Notes: a model not told the origin generated them from the letters alone. 40,269 nt of DNA from Pezizomycotina sp. ARF18 (GCA_002224055.1 AZLU01000118.1:1-40269), one strand, 5' to 3'; shown: positions 1-12,292, numbered from the stretch's first letter. Made by a program: numbers and translations.

Positions 1-680
1 TTTTGCTTTTTCTTTTCGCTTCTTTATCCGGTCTAACCTGGCGTTCTGTTTTTGGGCAATAAGGAATTTTTAAAGTCCCTTTTTTAGACCAACGTCTTTC
101 ACTTTTTTTTCTTTTGTTTACTAAGCATGGAAGGTTGGTTTGATTTGCTTTTGTTTACCAATAGTATAAACAAGCGGTCCGCGCGTATACGTTTCTAAGG
201 AACTAGGCCAACCAAAGACTATTCATCTTTAACTCCAAAGGTATCAGCTATTCTAGATACAGGCTCTAGTAATAATAAATTCCTTCTCGCCTAATCAGAT
301 ATAAGCTTTGTTTTTCATTTTGTACCTGGAAGTATATATTTTTTTCTATTTTCAAACCACCCTTCGCTTAAACTTGCTGGTAATCTCTTTGATTTCAAAA
401 TAATTTATAATTTTTTTGATCGAAAATTTTTTAAATTACATTTTCAAGTGGGCATTTTGAAAAAAAAGGGAATAGGAAAAAAAATTTTATTACCTCACAC
501 CTAACCCGATTAAAAAAAAAAAAAAAAAAAAAAACACAGTCCTTAACCGACCGAACCTTTTCATCAACGCCAATTGACTCTCACGTTCGTTCATCAATTC
601 GAGTATCTGTCGCTCATTATCTTGAAGTCATTACCCTCAAAATTAACGTCGATCTCCTGTCTTAAATCCAGTGAAAGGGC
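1..680. other. AT-rich region upstream of MIC60
   Basis: No convincing coding sequence is seen. The segment is strongly AT-rich with short A and T runs and one long A tract at about 512-534. Its position suggests the promoter and 5' leader of the MIC60 gene that starts at 681; no core promoter element can be assigned with confidence. Confidence 0.5.
512..534. repeat. Poly(A) tract, about 23 A
   Basis: An uninterrupted A run lies about 150 bp upstream of the MIC60 start. It may act as a nucleosome-depleting promoter tract; this is inference from position only. Confidence 0.9.
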
Positions 681-2885
681 ATGCTCCGAGTTGTGGTTCC
701 CGCTTTTAGCGCGCGGCGGCTGTCAGGCCGGCTGTCAGGTCTGCTGGAACGTTAATAGGATACCGGGATATCAATTGTATCAAGGTAATCTATCATACCA
801 TTCGCTTTTGGAGTTCGTGATGGAGTTCATTCCAATCGGAATCTCAGGTTTTCTTGAATAGGGTTTTGGCTTGCGACATGTGCTTTACTTTCTGCTCTCG
901 TGTGACGTTCCGCAGCGACAATTCGCCGACAAACCATCCGAAGCCTTAAAAGACAGTATCAAGAACCCAGAACCGCCGTCTCCCAAGGCTCAGATAGCAA
1001 AACGGCTAAAGGGCCGTTTCCGATCCCCAGGCTTTGAGGACAGCGACGCCGAGTCCGAGCTGGCGAAAAATACCCCCGTGCAATAACGCCGACCCCCACA
1101 GCCCCCTCCGCCGGCGACGGATTCTACCGCAACCCCGCCACACTCCGAAGAAAAGGCACAGGTTCCGGAACTTTATACTCTTCCTGACGCACTAGGTGCG
1201 ACCGGTTTCGGCGGAGGCGTTTGGTACTCTTTGCACAACGACAATTTCCACGACTTTTTCACAGAGTACGTTCCGTTGCGGAGGATGTCGTGCTGTACAT
1301 TGAGGAGCAGCAATTCAAACGAGCTTCCCTCATGCGACGCCGAGTACCCACGGGATCAGACGGCCAAGATACAATCCGAAAAAAGCGGGCTACGTGGAAG
1401 ATTGCGGAGAACGAAAGACCGAGAGCTCGGATCTAGAGAACGCCGGTCCCCACGTCAGCGCTCGAGCTAAGGAGGAGGACAAAAGGAGCAAAAGTTGGAA
1501 ACGCGGAACAAAAGGAGGAGGAAGCAAAAGGATGAGCAGGAGAAGAAGGGGGACGCGCCGAAAGAAGATGTAGCAAAACTACGGTAATACCCGTGGATGC
1601 GAATGTGAACCGAGACGATAAGCTCCCAACCTTGCCGTCCCCTAAGGGCTGAGGGACCATATTGAATCCTCGACCGGCAGGATGCCGAGGGCTTCGCGGC
1701 GGAACTAACAGAGGTAGACAAGCACGACCCGCTCATCCAGGAACTAGCGTATATCATAAACAAGGTAGTTTCGCTAGTGAGCGAGAGCGAAAAGAAGGTT
1801 CGCCGAGAAGTTCCACCCTCTGGTCCACTCGGCTAAGTCCGAGCTGAGCAACCTGAACGACAAGATAAAAGGATATCAAAGACTCGAGAGGAAATCCGCA
1901 TCGCGGCTTTGAAGGACCAGGAGCTAGAATTCTCAAAGGTTGCTAGCGGCTCGTACAGCGCGTCGGTGAAGAGGTCGAGGCCGCGCAGGCTCAGTGAGGA
2001 AGAGTATGAAAAGGAGCGGAGCAGCTGGAGCACACGTATCAATCCAAGCTGAAGACCGAGCTGGACCGCACGAACCAGTATCGAAGAAAAGCTGCGGACA
2101 GCCTCGTCCAGCAGGCCATCGACATGAAGAAAAAGGGCTGGGTGACCTCAAGGACCTCGTCGAGAATGAGCGCAACGGAAGGCTCGGCAAGTTGGAGGAA
2201 CTCGAGAAGGAGGTCAAGGAACTGGAGAACCTCGTCCAAAAGTGGTCCGGCGTTATCGACTCCGACCTCAAGACGCAGAAGCTTCACGTCGCCATCGAAG
2301 CTCTACGGTCTTCCATCTCGGATCCTCAGCAGCCGCGACCGTTCGTGAAAGAACTTGCCGCGCTCAAAGAGCTATCGATGATGATGAGGTGTAAAGCTGC
2401 GATCGCGTCGATCAACCCTACGGCGTACCAGAAGGGCTTGCAGTCTCCGCCACAAATCTTCGACAGGTTCAGAAAGTTTCCGTTGAGGTTAGAAAGGCTG
2501 CCTTGCTACCAGAAGACGCTGGTGTAGCCGGACATGCATCAAGTTGGCTGTTCAGCAAGCTTTTGTTCAAAAAGAAGGGCCTCGCGCAGGTACGGACGTG
2601 GAGAGTATCCTCACGAGAACGGAAACCTTCCTAGAGGAAGGGGATCTCGACAATGCCGCCAGAGAAATGAATCAATTGAAGGGTTGGCAAAGACGCTGGC
2701 TAGTGATGGCTGAAAGACGTCAGGACGTATTTGGAAGTTCAACAGGCTGCTGATGTGAGTATCCAACAAACTTGAGGATACACTTCCTTTCTTAGAGTGC
2801 TCAGGACTTGTACTAATTCGTTTACTTCTACCGATAGGTCATTGCTGCTGAAGCTAGGTTGAGCACGCTAAGACGGACAAGATAG
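681..2885 (+). CDS. MIC60: MICOS complex subunit MIC60 (mitofilin), multiply frameshifted
   Basis: MIC60 is the core inner-membrane subunit of the MICOS complex that builds cristae junctions. The start ATG at 681 opens a typical presequence (M-L-R-V-V-V-P-A-F-S-A-R-R-L-S), followed by an intron whose acceptor is near 916 (exon resumes RQFADKPSEALK). Around 1211-1310 the family hallmark after the membrane anchor is readable: GGGVWYS, NDNFHDFFTEYVP, then EDVVLYIEEQQFKR. A long charged coiled-coil region follows (about 1460-2250). The mitofilin C-terminal domain is clear: RPFVKELAALKEL, AAIASINPTAY, ESILTRTETFLEEGDLDNAA. A clean last intron (2755-2837, GTGAGT...AG) leads to the terminal exon VIAAEARLSTLRRTR and stop at 2883-2885. 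At least ten frame changes are needed between 1080 and 2700, the densest in the window. Identity is firm; whether it is functional, mis-sequenced or a pseudogene is open. Confidence 0.9.
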
Positions 2886-3928
2886 GCTTTTAATTACAAA
2901 ATCTCCAATGGTACCGGCAAAGCGCTGTTGCTTGTTTTCCTAGCTCCAAGCCGTACTTAACCCCCGCTCCCCGTTCTTATACTCCCCATCCTGTTGATCG
3001 GTACTCTATATATATATATATATATGTGATGTTCACCTCTTTAGACTATTCAATAACATTACTTTACTCTCCAAAAATTTTTTCTGTGTTAATATATTAA
3101 CCTCTTACTCATTTGTTTTTTCTTCTATTTATCCTAATTATTGAGGCTTTACATAGGGCTGCCTTTCCGCCCTTGATATTATTTTTTGCTTTTTTCTCTC
3201 TTCTGTCTTTAACTAACCTCCCTCATGTAAACCTCCTGCATACTTTATTTTCTTGAAAAAAAGTGATCTGTTTCTTAGCTATTTTGTTGCGCGCACCCTA
3301 TTACTCTTCGCAGAGCTTTTGTGTTTTCCTCGAAAGCTCGTCATTTCCTCTCCCTCTCCGTCGCCCTTTCCCTTTCCCTCTCTGCCTTACCGTTGCTGCA
3401 AACTATACATAAGTTATATACTGATTTTACATGATTTTCGTGCATCACTGTATTGCCCCCCCCTTATCTTCGATTTGTACATTTTTCCCTGCCTTTTCTC
3501 CCTTATATATAAATATATATCCCTGTTTATATACGTTTTAGTTACTTGGAAAATATACGTTACGTACCATACCACAAACGTGAAGGGTTTCCAGACTTAT
3601 CTGGCAATTACTCGGACATTTGTAGTGAAAGTGAAAAGTGTGATGCATTAATACGGATATTGCTCAATTTATATCTGCCATCTGAAATTCCTTTCAACAA
3701 TCTGTAAAACTTACCTAAGAATATTAACAAAAACAAAAAATAGAGAGAGAGAAAGAAGAAACGAACACCAATTTGCTCCGGACCAGTTTATACCTTATGA
3801 GAATGATGCGAGTGAAAGAATAACAAAAAATCCAAGCGAAGGATATTATAAACTAAAATGATGAAAAGGAGAGAATATGGTATCTTGAGGAAGAAATAAC
3901 AAATTTTACAAAAAAAAAAAAAAAAACT
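2886..3928. other. Convergent 3' region between MIC60 and IKS1
   Basis: No gene is supported. The left part is T-rich on the + strand, as expected of 3' UTR and termination sequence after MIC60. It contains a TA dinucleotide run near 3007-3025 and a purine-rich stretch near 3740-3920 ending in an A tract. The 132-codon open frame at 3253-3651 is low-complexity and looks like chance. Confidence 0.5.
3007..3025. repeat. (TA)n microsatellite
   Basis: About nine to ten TA units are visible in the 3' flank of MIC60. Confidence 0.85.
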
Positions 3929-6900
3929 TCAAAACTCTTGAAAGTCGCTAGGAACACAGAGCATCTTCCAACTATTTAGCATAAGAACGGCCGCGAGATG
4001 GATACCAGCAATATAGCCGATGTTAAGAAGAAAGGTCTATAAAGAAACACGATATACAGGACATATATCAGCAACCGATGTTATAAATTGAAGAAAACCA
4101 CGGAGAAGACATAAAGACAACGGGAGTGAAAAGTGCTTACCCTATTAAATCGCCAACGCTAGTACTAGAAGAGAGTAAATACAACCGGATTTGCAGCCAG
4201 CGGATTACAAGACTAGTCATTGAAATAATCTTAAAAGGAATGATAATTAGTATAAATTTACCAGATCAACGACTGCGAGATATCCTTACCTTTCCGAGGA
4301 ACACCAGAACCCTCAAAAAGAACCAGGCTTCAGGATTACCAGTGAAGTGTGCTTCTTCTCTGTATAGGAACGGGAGGAGGCGACATCAACGCCGGCGGCG
4401 ACATCGCGGAGGGGGACGATAAGGCTCTTATGCTCGTGCTGCCCGTTCCGCGGCCGCAGGATCATCGAACCGGCGTTGTAACCTTCCCCCCGTATTTCTT
4501 CTTCCTCGTCGTCTAATACCTATCTTCCCGCTTGACGTGCTCGTCGACGATTTCTTCCTCGGAGCAGCCGATATATCGGCGGAGTGACCTGAGTTGTACT
4601 CGTTATCCGTAATCATCTCGGCGGGCCTCTGCTGATTTGAAATATATCGCGCAGTTTCGATGGCACGGTTGACTTCTGCTTCTTGTGATGGTGGTGGTGG
4701 TGGTTAGGGTGATGATGGCGCTTGTGGCCGTTAGCAGAGGAAGAGCCGACCGCGGTTTTACCTCGGGAAGAAACGGACGGGGCGGGCTGGAAGTTGCGTT
4801 ACCGGTCCACTGTCGGCTACTGGAGAGATTCTGGAGGAAAATGATGTCTCGTCCGTCGCAATATTAGTGGGTTTTGGGGCTTTGGGACAAGGTCCCTCTC
4901 TAGAAATTCAGAAAAAGATGACGACATTAATGTTAGAAACTTCGTCCAGAAATATCATATAGGAGAGAATGAGCATCGGGATGTTTGTCTGCATTTACGA
5001 ACCAATGGCTGATCTTCTCTGTAGTTGAACCCAGACATTCCTAGTAGGATGTCCGAGGCTTGTGGCCGTTTATTTGGATCCTTTGATAACAAATGCTTCA
5101 GTGACTTATACAGGCCGTCGGGAGATCCGCCGCATTCTCGTAGCATCGTCAAACCCAGCCCAGGCAGATATCTCGGCCCGTAAGTCGTCTAAATCCTCGT
5201 TTTCTTCATTTTCCTGATCTGCGCTCACGTAAGGAAGCTTTCCAAAGCACATGAAGTACAGGATCATTCCCAGCGAGAAAATATCGGACTTGTTCGTGAA
5301 GTTGCCAAAGCGCCATCGGGAGCGACTGGATAAATACGGTAAGTAAAGTACCCCAAAAAGATTGCATAAGAGGATTAGCTTGGCTAAATGGGAAACGCAA
5401 AGACATACCCCTGTAAGACCTCAGGCGCACAATACGAAATAGTGCCGGTAGCACCTGTAGAACTTCTGACCGTGTTTCCATCTGAACCTCTCCGAAATCA
5501 CTCACGAGCACCCTAAGTTCTCCGCCGGGCATGCCCATATCGCTTAGCAAGCAGTTCGACGGTTTTAAGTCTCTGTGTATAATCCGTTTGAATGCAAATG
5601 ATTCAACCGGACGCTATGTCTCTGAAAAAAGATATTATTTGTTCGAAGGGCAAAACTCTCGGCCCGTCGTCGGCCGCAGGTATCTGCCCTTTAGACATTC
5701 TCTCATACGCATTTGATCTTTGAGATCTTCGTTCGTAACCTTCTTTTCTTCTTATGATAAATATAGTTATGAAGGTCACCGGCATTGCAGTACTGTTGAT
5801 CAATATTCAGTTAGTACAATTAGCATAACGATAATGAACAGGTCTAAAAACTACTTACTTGCTGCAAGATGAATGCACACGGTACAGGCACACCAGATCC
5901 GAACTCTGTGGCAATATCAAATAATAGATTAGAATTGCTTCTCACTTCTGAATATTCAAAGGCCGATAGAGGGAAACAACTTACGAGTAAGAACCAATTT
6001 TCTAGCCAAACGTGCCTATACGAGACTAGGTTCTGATGTGATAGCTGCTGGAGTAGCTGAACTTCCAGCAGCACCTTTTCGAGCCATTCGTGATTGTCAC
6101 CTTTTTTCCGGAAGGAAAAGCATCATGAATAATATCAGCCATGTTTTTAATGGTTTGAATCTTCACTTTTTCTCAGTGGAAGTGGTATGTAAACTACCGA
6201 TCGGAACGCGTTTGCAGGCGAAATGCCCGAGCATCACGCCATCGAGGACGTGCCGTACCAGCAGTACGACACCCTTGCCGCCCTGCCTAGTTCTCTTTCT
6301 GTAACGAAGAATCTGTAGATAGGAAATTTCCCAGATTGTTAGTGCGTATATATAAGTATGACCTAACTCTAAGCAAAAAAGGAACGGCACCTTTCGAAAT
6401 AGTTCGGGCTAAATGCCGAAGAAGAGATACCCTGCCCGTGTGGTGGTGAGGATGCACCACTACCAGAGTACGAGCGACCTGTTGGGGTCCTGATGACCTT
6501 CCCTGGCTACCTTCGAGACTGGGTATGCGCCGCCTCGGAGACCCGGGTATTAATGGCGATTGATGTCCGATCGCACTCGACGAGGGCTCGGTACTGTGTG
6601 GGCGATCATTAAACAGAAGAAATCATTCTTAGTCATATGCTTAGACCGCTTTAAAAAAAAAAAAAAAAGAAAAAAAAAAATCTCACCTCGACCTCAGCAG
6701 CCGGAAATATTCAGGGTTGATAAATTCGGGTGCTGCTCATCAGCCTCAGCAGGTTCGCCGCCGCGGGGCTAACGCCGTCGTCATCGTCGCCGCCGAGGAT
6801 GGGCTGTTGGCAGTACGGGCACGCGGAAGGCGGTGGCAGTAAGGGCAGTCCGGCGAACTGAGAGGGGCGACGTGGGCCGCCGGGAAGGATCGCGGTGTAT

Positions 6901-7045
6901 CCGCGCCGGAACCGCAGGCGTCGACCTGAGCACCAGCTGGCGGATTGTCCGTCGTATACCACGAGGCGATTCTCGTGACGTCTACATGCGTAGAAGGGAA
7001 AGGGTGCGATCGCGATCGAAGGAGGGGAAAGAATTCCGACGAGAG
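3929..7045 (-). CDS. IKS1: IKS1-like serine/threonine protein kinase
   Basis: Fungal kinase of the IKS1 family; its cellular role is poorly defined. Read on the minus strand, the N-terminal part has HENRLVVYDGQS and the C-P-Y-C-Q-Q-P zinc-ribbon-like motif, then INPEYFRLL before an intron holding a long T run (about 6640-6685). Next comes ISSSAFSPNYFE, an intron, ERELGR plus GKGVVLLVRHVLDG, then GHFACKRVPIG, HEWLEKVLLEVQLLQ, SHQNLVSYRHVWLEN and VPCAFILQQ|YCNAGDLHNYI. The catalytic loop IHRDLKPSN, the DFG in VSDFGEVQ and the CAPEVLQG activation end lie at about 5430-5590. Then come NKSDIFSLGMILYFMC and DPNKRPQASDIL. A Ser/His/Arg-rich tail (about 4370-4870) leads to a hydrophobic C-terminus (about 3930-4310). 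About six GT-AG introns and several frame changes are needed. The true ATG was not found, so the 5' boundary is approximate; the 3' end is inferred from a spliced hydrophobic exon. Confidence 0.88.
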
Positions 7046-7115
7046 GTGAGAGAGAAAGGCGGGAGATGATGTTAGCCTTTCTAATCTCCTTTTTAAATTT
7101 TCGCTTAGGAAAATG

Positions 7116-7143
<28 letters not shown>
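7116..7143. repeat. Poly(A) tract, about 28 A
   Basis: Long A run close to the IKS1 5' end. It creates spurious poly-Phe/poly-Lys open frames on the two strands. Confidence 0.9.
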
Positions 7144-7146
<3 letters not shown>

Positions 7147-7405
7147 GGGGTAATGAGCAAAAAAGATTCTTTTTGAAATCCATGACGATCGGGATTTTCG
7201 TCGGATTATTTCCCACTCACAAGACGACGCTCGAATTATCTCTGTTGTAGGGTACGACACTTGTCATAGTAGTGTAAATGAGATAATGCTGTTGGGGTGT
7301 TATAGATCTGCGTCCAAAGGTGTCGACTGGTTGATTGATCGATTGCTCGCTCAAAGGAAGTTAGTTATAGTGAAGCGCTGTGGAGAGTAGGTAGTAGGAT
7401 CGAAA

Positions 7406-7432
7406 GGATGAGGATGAGGATGAGGATGAGGA
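7406..7432. repeat. (GGATGA)n minisatellite, about 4.5 units
   Basis: Four and a half tandem GGATGA units, followed at once by two copies of GGGCGAAA, in the region upstream of IKS1. Confidence 0.9.
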
Positions 7433-7754
7433 GAAGGGCGAAAGGGCGAAAGCGAAGGAAAATGCTTGTCTTTATTTTAGAGCGATCAAAGGGATAATAA
7501 GTATGCTACTAGAATTAACAAATGTAATCAACTACCAACTATTTTATAAAGTACCGAGAAGGAAGGAAGTAGAGAGAAATTTCCTTTTTCCCTCACTTTC
7601 GCAATGACTAAAAAAATAAAAAGTATTAGAAAGAAATATAATTGATTCTTCGCCTTGATTGGGCGGTTGCTGTGGGTTTTCGTCTGATCTTGGGCCACTA
7701 AAAAACAAAGTACTACTTAAGTAAAAGTAAGTACCACTCACTGATAAAAGTATG

Positions 7755-7782
7755 GAAAGAAAGAAAGAAAGAAAGAAAGAAA
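7755..7782. repeat. (GAAA)n microsatellite
   Basis: About seven GAAA units run into an A-rich stretch in the IKS1-RIC8 spacer. Confidence 0.9.
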
Positions 7783-7924
7783 AAAGAGAGAGGTAAGGCA
7801 GGCGAGAACAAACAGGTGGAGTAAGTAATGTAATACAATGTATACTTTAGTGAATGGAATGAATACAGGACCGATTAGTGTCTCCTACCAAATCAAGAGA
7901 ATTTAAGATGATATATCACAAGCC

Positions 7925-7946
7925 AAAAAAAAAAAAAAAAAAAAAA
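7925..7946. repeat. Poly(A) tract, about 22 A
   Basis: Uninterrupted A run in intergenic DNA. Confidence 0.9.
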
Positions 7947-8059
7947 TCTATTGAGCAGCTAGCTACTTCTATACAGGTATACAAACTCCAGCTACTTCAG
8001 GAAGTATGTTTTGATTTGATTATTTATTAGAGTACTTATATATTGCTATCCATTCTTTC

Positions 8060-8061
<2 letters not shown>

Positions 8062-8092
<31 letters not shown>
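8062..8092. repeat. Poly(T) tract, about 31 T
   Basis: One of the longest homopolymers in the window. It forms the left flank of a GC-richer block ending at the T tract of 8301-8324. Confidence 0.9.
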
Positions 8093-8095
<3 letters not shown>

Positions 8096-8300
8096 AGTGC
8101 TCTTGACGACGGGGAATGAAATACAGAGCAGGTGGAAGGCGCCTGCAGTGCTCCCTCCTCGACGTCACGAAAAGCTACGAAGTTGGGAATTTGATGGGTA
8201 AATAAGATACACGAGCTAAAGTACAAGCTGCGATGCAAAACAAGATTTGCTGGAATTTTCTTTCATTATAATTAGCGGGTAATAATTATCAGCTCTTTTC

Positions 8301-8324
8301 TTTTTTTTTTTTTTTTTTTTTTTT
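8301..8324. repeat. Poly(T) tract, about 24 T
   Basis: Long T run that forms the right flank of the 8093-8300 block. Confidence 0.9.
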
Positions 8325-9035
8325 AATCGGTAGCGGGGGCAAGATCGATCGAAATAGTATGGCGTGATCAAGGTGGTGAGGTATTATTGCTGCACACTCA
8401 TATAAATTGTCCATGGCGGGAGGTATATTCTTTCCGCAAGTATTACCGATACAAGGAAAGTACAAAGTTGAAGTAACTAAATAAAAGTATACAATGATAT
8501 ATGTACTTAAGTAATCATAAACTGAAATTACTACTATTTCGACTGCTACTATTAGCTAGTATTAGCTATTAGTACAGTATGATATTGTTAAGCAAAGATA
8601 GGGCGATAAATTTGTTGAAGGAGTTATTATATTAAAAGGATCCTATGTATACATGCGAATTGAAAATGAAAACTGTGATCTTTGGCCATAAATAACTACA
8701 CCCAGTCATTTACCCATTAATTACAAGAAATATACTGCTACAAATGCTTCAATAGTAAAGCATCCGTACATGCTTGCCGCTATGAGAAGCCCGCAAAAAG
8801 AATGCAGAGAATATAAAAAAAGCGTGCTTTGATATTTTAAAAAAAAAGTGCAAGAAATGCTATGCACGGAATGTTCTCCATGCCAAATACTTATGTTGTA
8901 CTAAGGGGAATTAAAAGGTTGTATATGCTTGAAGAATGTAAAGGGATATATATGAAAGGAGTTAAGAAGAAAAGAGCATAAGAAGGGAGAAAGAAAGACT
9001 CTAGTAAAGCCGAATAAAATTATATATAATGCACC

Positions 9036-11125
9036 TCAGTCCAGCTCTTCGAATCTGCCTCCTGTTGAGCAGTCCGAACGGGGTTTTCCCACGTTGATGA
9101 TGCCGGTTTTGTTTAATCTAGTATATCTGGTTAGCGGCGAACCTCAATTTATTGATAATTTTCATGGGAGAGTTATTGCACAAACCTTTCGAACAGTACA
9201 AAAAGCCTTTCAGCTTCCCGTTCCTTCTCTTCGTCTGTCATCTCAGGTAGGTCCGGAACCGATTCAGTTTCGAGCGCCTGGCCCGTAACAGGGTTTATCG
9301 GCCTTCCTTCGGCAGACTTAGCTCCGGTGCCATTTATCGATTCTTGTAGCAGAGGGATGCCTTGCGACATTAGATAACCGGAAGCAAATCCGTAACCGAC
9401 GTTCTGGACGAATCTTGCGGGTCACTGTCGGATAGTCGGTAGAGGAGGGCGGACATGAGGTCACGAGTATTCGGAGCCATGGCTGAGGTGGTGATCTGTA
9501 ACAGTCTAGCAGACAGGGAAGACCCGCGTCCCAACGGCTTATCGCGATCCCTAGCGAGCGAGGAAGAACAGTGGTAGTCAGGATCTGCAAATTAACGCCA
9601 AAGTAAAAAAAAAAAAAAAAAAAGGATTAACTTATAAAGACGGAACCACATACTCTTCCTTCGGTAACAGGCTCTTCTGTAGGTACTCTTTAACCTCATC
9701 CGGTGCCGACAGATACATCACATATAGGAGCTTCAGCAAAGAAGCACCCTGCTCGTCAAAGTCAAATTGGCCCTTTTCTTCTAGGAAACCATCGGACGTC
9801 GCCTTTTCGATGATCTCAACCAGGCGCTCGGCGTTGATTTGCGGACTCGAGCTTGGGAAAAACATCCTCCGTGTTATTCTGGAACTCGATCTCGCTCAAA
9901 GCGTTGAGGACGTGAGTCAACGGCGGTTGGAACGGCGGCGTCTGCAAGCGCATTCTTTCGTAGTAGGTCAAAGAGTTGCCCGACGTCCCTACAAAAAACA
10001 GTTATAAGCTCTTAGCTATTTGCTTCCCTTCAAAAGCGGTATTTATTGGCGTAGGCCTATACTTTAGGAAGAGTTCCTTTTGATCTGCTAGCTTGGACTC
10101 GACGTTGAACATCAATTTAAGCGTCTCAGATACCGCCATGGTCATCATCTGGCTCGGTGCCGGCGAATCACCAGCGTAGAATTTCGCGTGTCTCGCCAAC
10201 GCCTAGACGTTTCAAGTTCCAGTCAGCGTTCCTGTAGATCTGTGAGTAGTTATCAAAACGGGTGCTGCCTCACTTTCGAGATATTCTGGACGAGATCATA
10301 ATCGGCAGCCCAGGTCGCTACCGTAGCCGCATCCGCCGTGTACGTGCACCAGAATAGGATCCTCGCTAACAGGAACTCGTCGTCTTCCGAATCGCTCTGT
10401 TGGAAGGTAGCGGGTGACGTCGTTAGCACAGTTCTACCGCATCCTTTTTACAAATGAAATATATACATTACAGGTATAGTATAGACGAACCTCGTACTTA
10501 GTGCAAGTATCCTTGACAAATTTGCTATTGATGAATATTTGCCTTGTTCCCGGAGCTAGTAGCATGGCATTGGCTATGCACCGCAGAGCTTCCCTCGACG
10601 ACTCAACGTCATTGTCTTTTAGAGCGATGGTTGCTAATGTGTTTATGCCCTAGAATATTTTTTTTTTCCCGATAAGGGACGCGAGCAGTTAGATCTTGCT
10701 CTGTGGACAAAAAATATCAAGTCCCTTAACGCCAAAGATCGAGAAAATATTTTGGGGGAAGCAGAAACCCGCTTACATCTTTTGTAAAAATAGCGTCTGA
10801 GCCTTTCGAATCCCTTCCGTGGACTTTAAGCTTCCCTAGCGTGCTGCGGCGTTCTGTCCAAAGACCTCCGTCCTCCCTTTGTTAGTAAGGCGTACTTCAA
10901 AGTGGTTAGAACGTTATGGTCGTAGTAGTACGTACGATCGGTTGTGAGCTTCTTTTCCGTCAGATCCGCCTTAAGCGACGCCATGAGGTCGTTGACCTCC
11001 GTTTGTTTTGCTGAGGAGAAGGAAGAGACCGGGCATGTTAGTCATTTGCTGTGATAGTGAAAAGGGTTTGACCTTAGGTGAAAAGGGATGTTTTATGGAT
11101 AAAATGACGTACCTGCTAGAGACAT
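9036..11125 (-). CDS. RIC8: RIC8 (synembryn), G-alpha exchange factor/chaperone
   Basis: RIC8 acts as a guanine-nucleotide exchange factor and folding chaperone for heterotrimeric G-alpha subunits in filamentous fungi and animals. A 13-nt first coding exon (ATG at 11123-11125, MSLA) splices to KQTEVNDLMASLKADL. After SDAIFTKD comes an intron, then INTLATIALKD, SREALRCIANAMLLAPGTR, DDEFLLARILFW, ARHAKFYAGDSPAP and AVSETLKLMFNVE. The armadillo-like fold continues with LTHVLNALSEIEF, NAERLVEIIEKATSDGFLEE, LLKLLYVMYLSAPDEVKEYL and SLSARLLQ. The acidic family signature MTDEEKEREAERLFVLFER and the terminal GRFEELD (stop 9036-9038) close it. Six or more GT-AG introns are visible, one holding a T-rich tract near 9606-9623. 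Frame changes are needed near 10870, 9930, 9400-9550, 9240 and 9060. Length and motif order match the family. Confidence 0.93.
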
Positions 11126-11995
11126 CGTCGGTAGGATTTCTAACCCAAGCTTGAAGGTTGCTGAGAAGACGGTGACAAGGTTGGGACGAGCTTGACGAGA
11201 AAAGGTATAAAACGGCTCAAAATAAATTTTAAACCCTGGGATGACAAAACCCAAAGGAAGACGAACCAAATATCCCTTTTCAATATAAAGAAGTGTATAA
11301 AGAATATGGAAATCTCTATTAACAGGAAGTATAAATCCGGAAAACAATAATACTGTTAGAAGCCAAAAAGAACACTCAAATATAAAAAGATATATATGAA
11401 GTACAGGGAGAAAGCTAAGGAAGGTTCTTCACAGATAAATTTTACATGTTAGTTAAAAGTATTCGGCGCTGGGCCGTTGATATAATAATTTGGTGGGTTC
11501 CCCCTCTAATCCTCCTCCTGCGGGATGAAGAGCCTCTCTTTAGGCGGTCTCGTAGCAACAAAAGTTCATAGAATTGAATTTTCTTGAAGGTCGGGAAAAA
11601 AAAAGAGGGAATAACCCTCTAACGGTGAGTGTCCTTCAAACCAACCAATAATGATGACTTCAGGATTCATCAAGCAATCAATCCAGTTATTTCGGATATG
11701 TCCAACCGCTAGTACGGAAATTTATATCATTGCATATAGGTATTTGCCTGTCAAAGGTATGATCAGAAAAGCCAACCTACTACTACAACACGATACAACA
11801 CGAGCTCAAATGGCCAATTTAATATGAAATTTCATTAATTTCCCGTTCAGATTACTGCTGCGGGGTGGAGGAAGAAGGGGGCAGGGATCACAGCCTAAAT
11901 CTCGTTCGCGACAATCAACGGGTGGAGGAAGCAGATAGGAGCTGCAAAGGTCTTGCATCAGACCGATTCAGCACATGGATTTGGGGGGGACCCAC

Positions 11996-12020
11996 TCTTT
12001 CTTTCTTTCTTTCTTTCTAT
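11996..12020. repeat. (CTTT)n microsatellite
   Basis: About five to six CTTT units, then CTAT and CTTT, just after a G-rich run. Confidence 0.85.
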
Positions 12021-12273
12021 CTTTCTCCCAAGTCCCAACAGAGGACAGAAAAATGGAGGATCCACTTATTATTATCTGCATGTAATTAAAAAACGAGGGT
12101 TTCATAAATAGAAACTAATTTTCTTTTTAAAATGAACAAGTAGCTGAAGGTTTTTCTTTCTTCGATTCAAGCAAGGGAAAAGGAAAACCCGTTGGCCTTT
12201 TTTTTCTTTTCTTTTTTTTCCGTGAAGTGGCGTTATTTCCTTCCCACGCGTCTCCGAGGTTTGACAGTGCGCT

Positions 12274-12292
12274 GAACTCGAGTCTCGAGTTC
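12274..12292. repeat. Perfect 9-bp inverted repeat with 1-nt centre
   Basis: GAACTCGAG and CTCGAGTTC are exact reverse complements separated by a single T. The arms contain XhoI-type CTCGAG cores. This could bind a dimeric regulator or form a cruciform; no gene is adjacent. Confidence 0.85.

Larger units (their letters stand above)
7046..9035. other. Intergenic region between IKS1 and RIC8
   Basis: About 2 kb without a supported gene. The left part is presumably the IKS1 promoter and leader (GC-moderate, purine-rich on +). The right part is very AT-rich and should include the RIC8 3' UTR. It holds a hexanucleotide repeat, a GAAA microsatellite and four long A or T tracts. The two long T tracts (8062-8092 and 8301-8324) bracket a more GC-rich stretch of about 200 bp. 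Confidence 0.5.

Noticed and set aside
3253-3651. 132-codon open frame on the + strand
   Set aside because: Lies in T-rich 3' flank of MIC60, with Leu/Phe/Ser/Ile low complexity; no family resemblance.
6746-7216. Two long minus-strand frames with poly-Phe
   Set aside because: Poly-Phe comes from the A tract at 7116-7143; only the part after about 7045 matches the IKS1 N-terminus.
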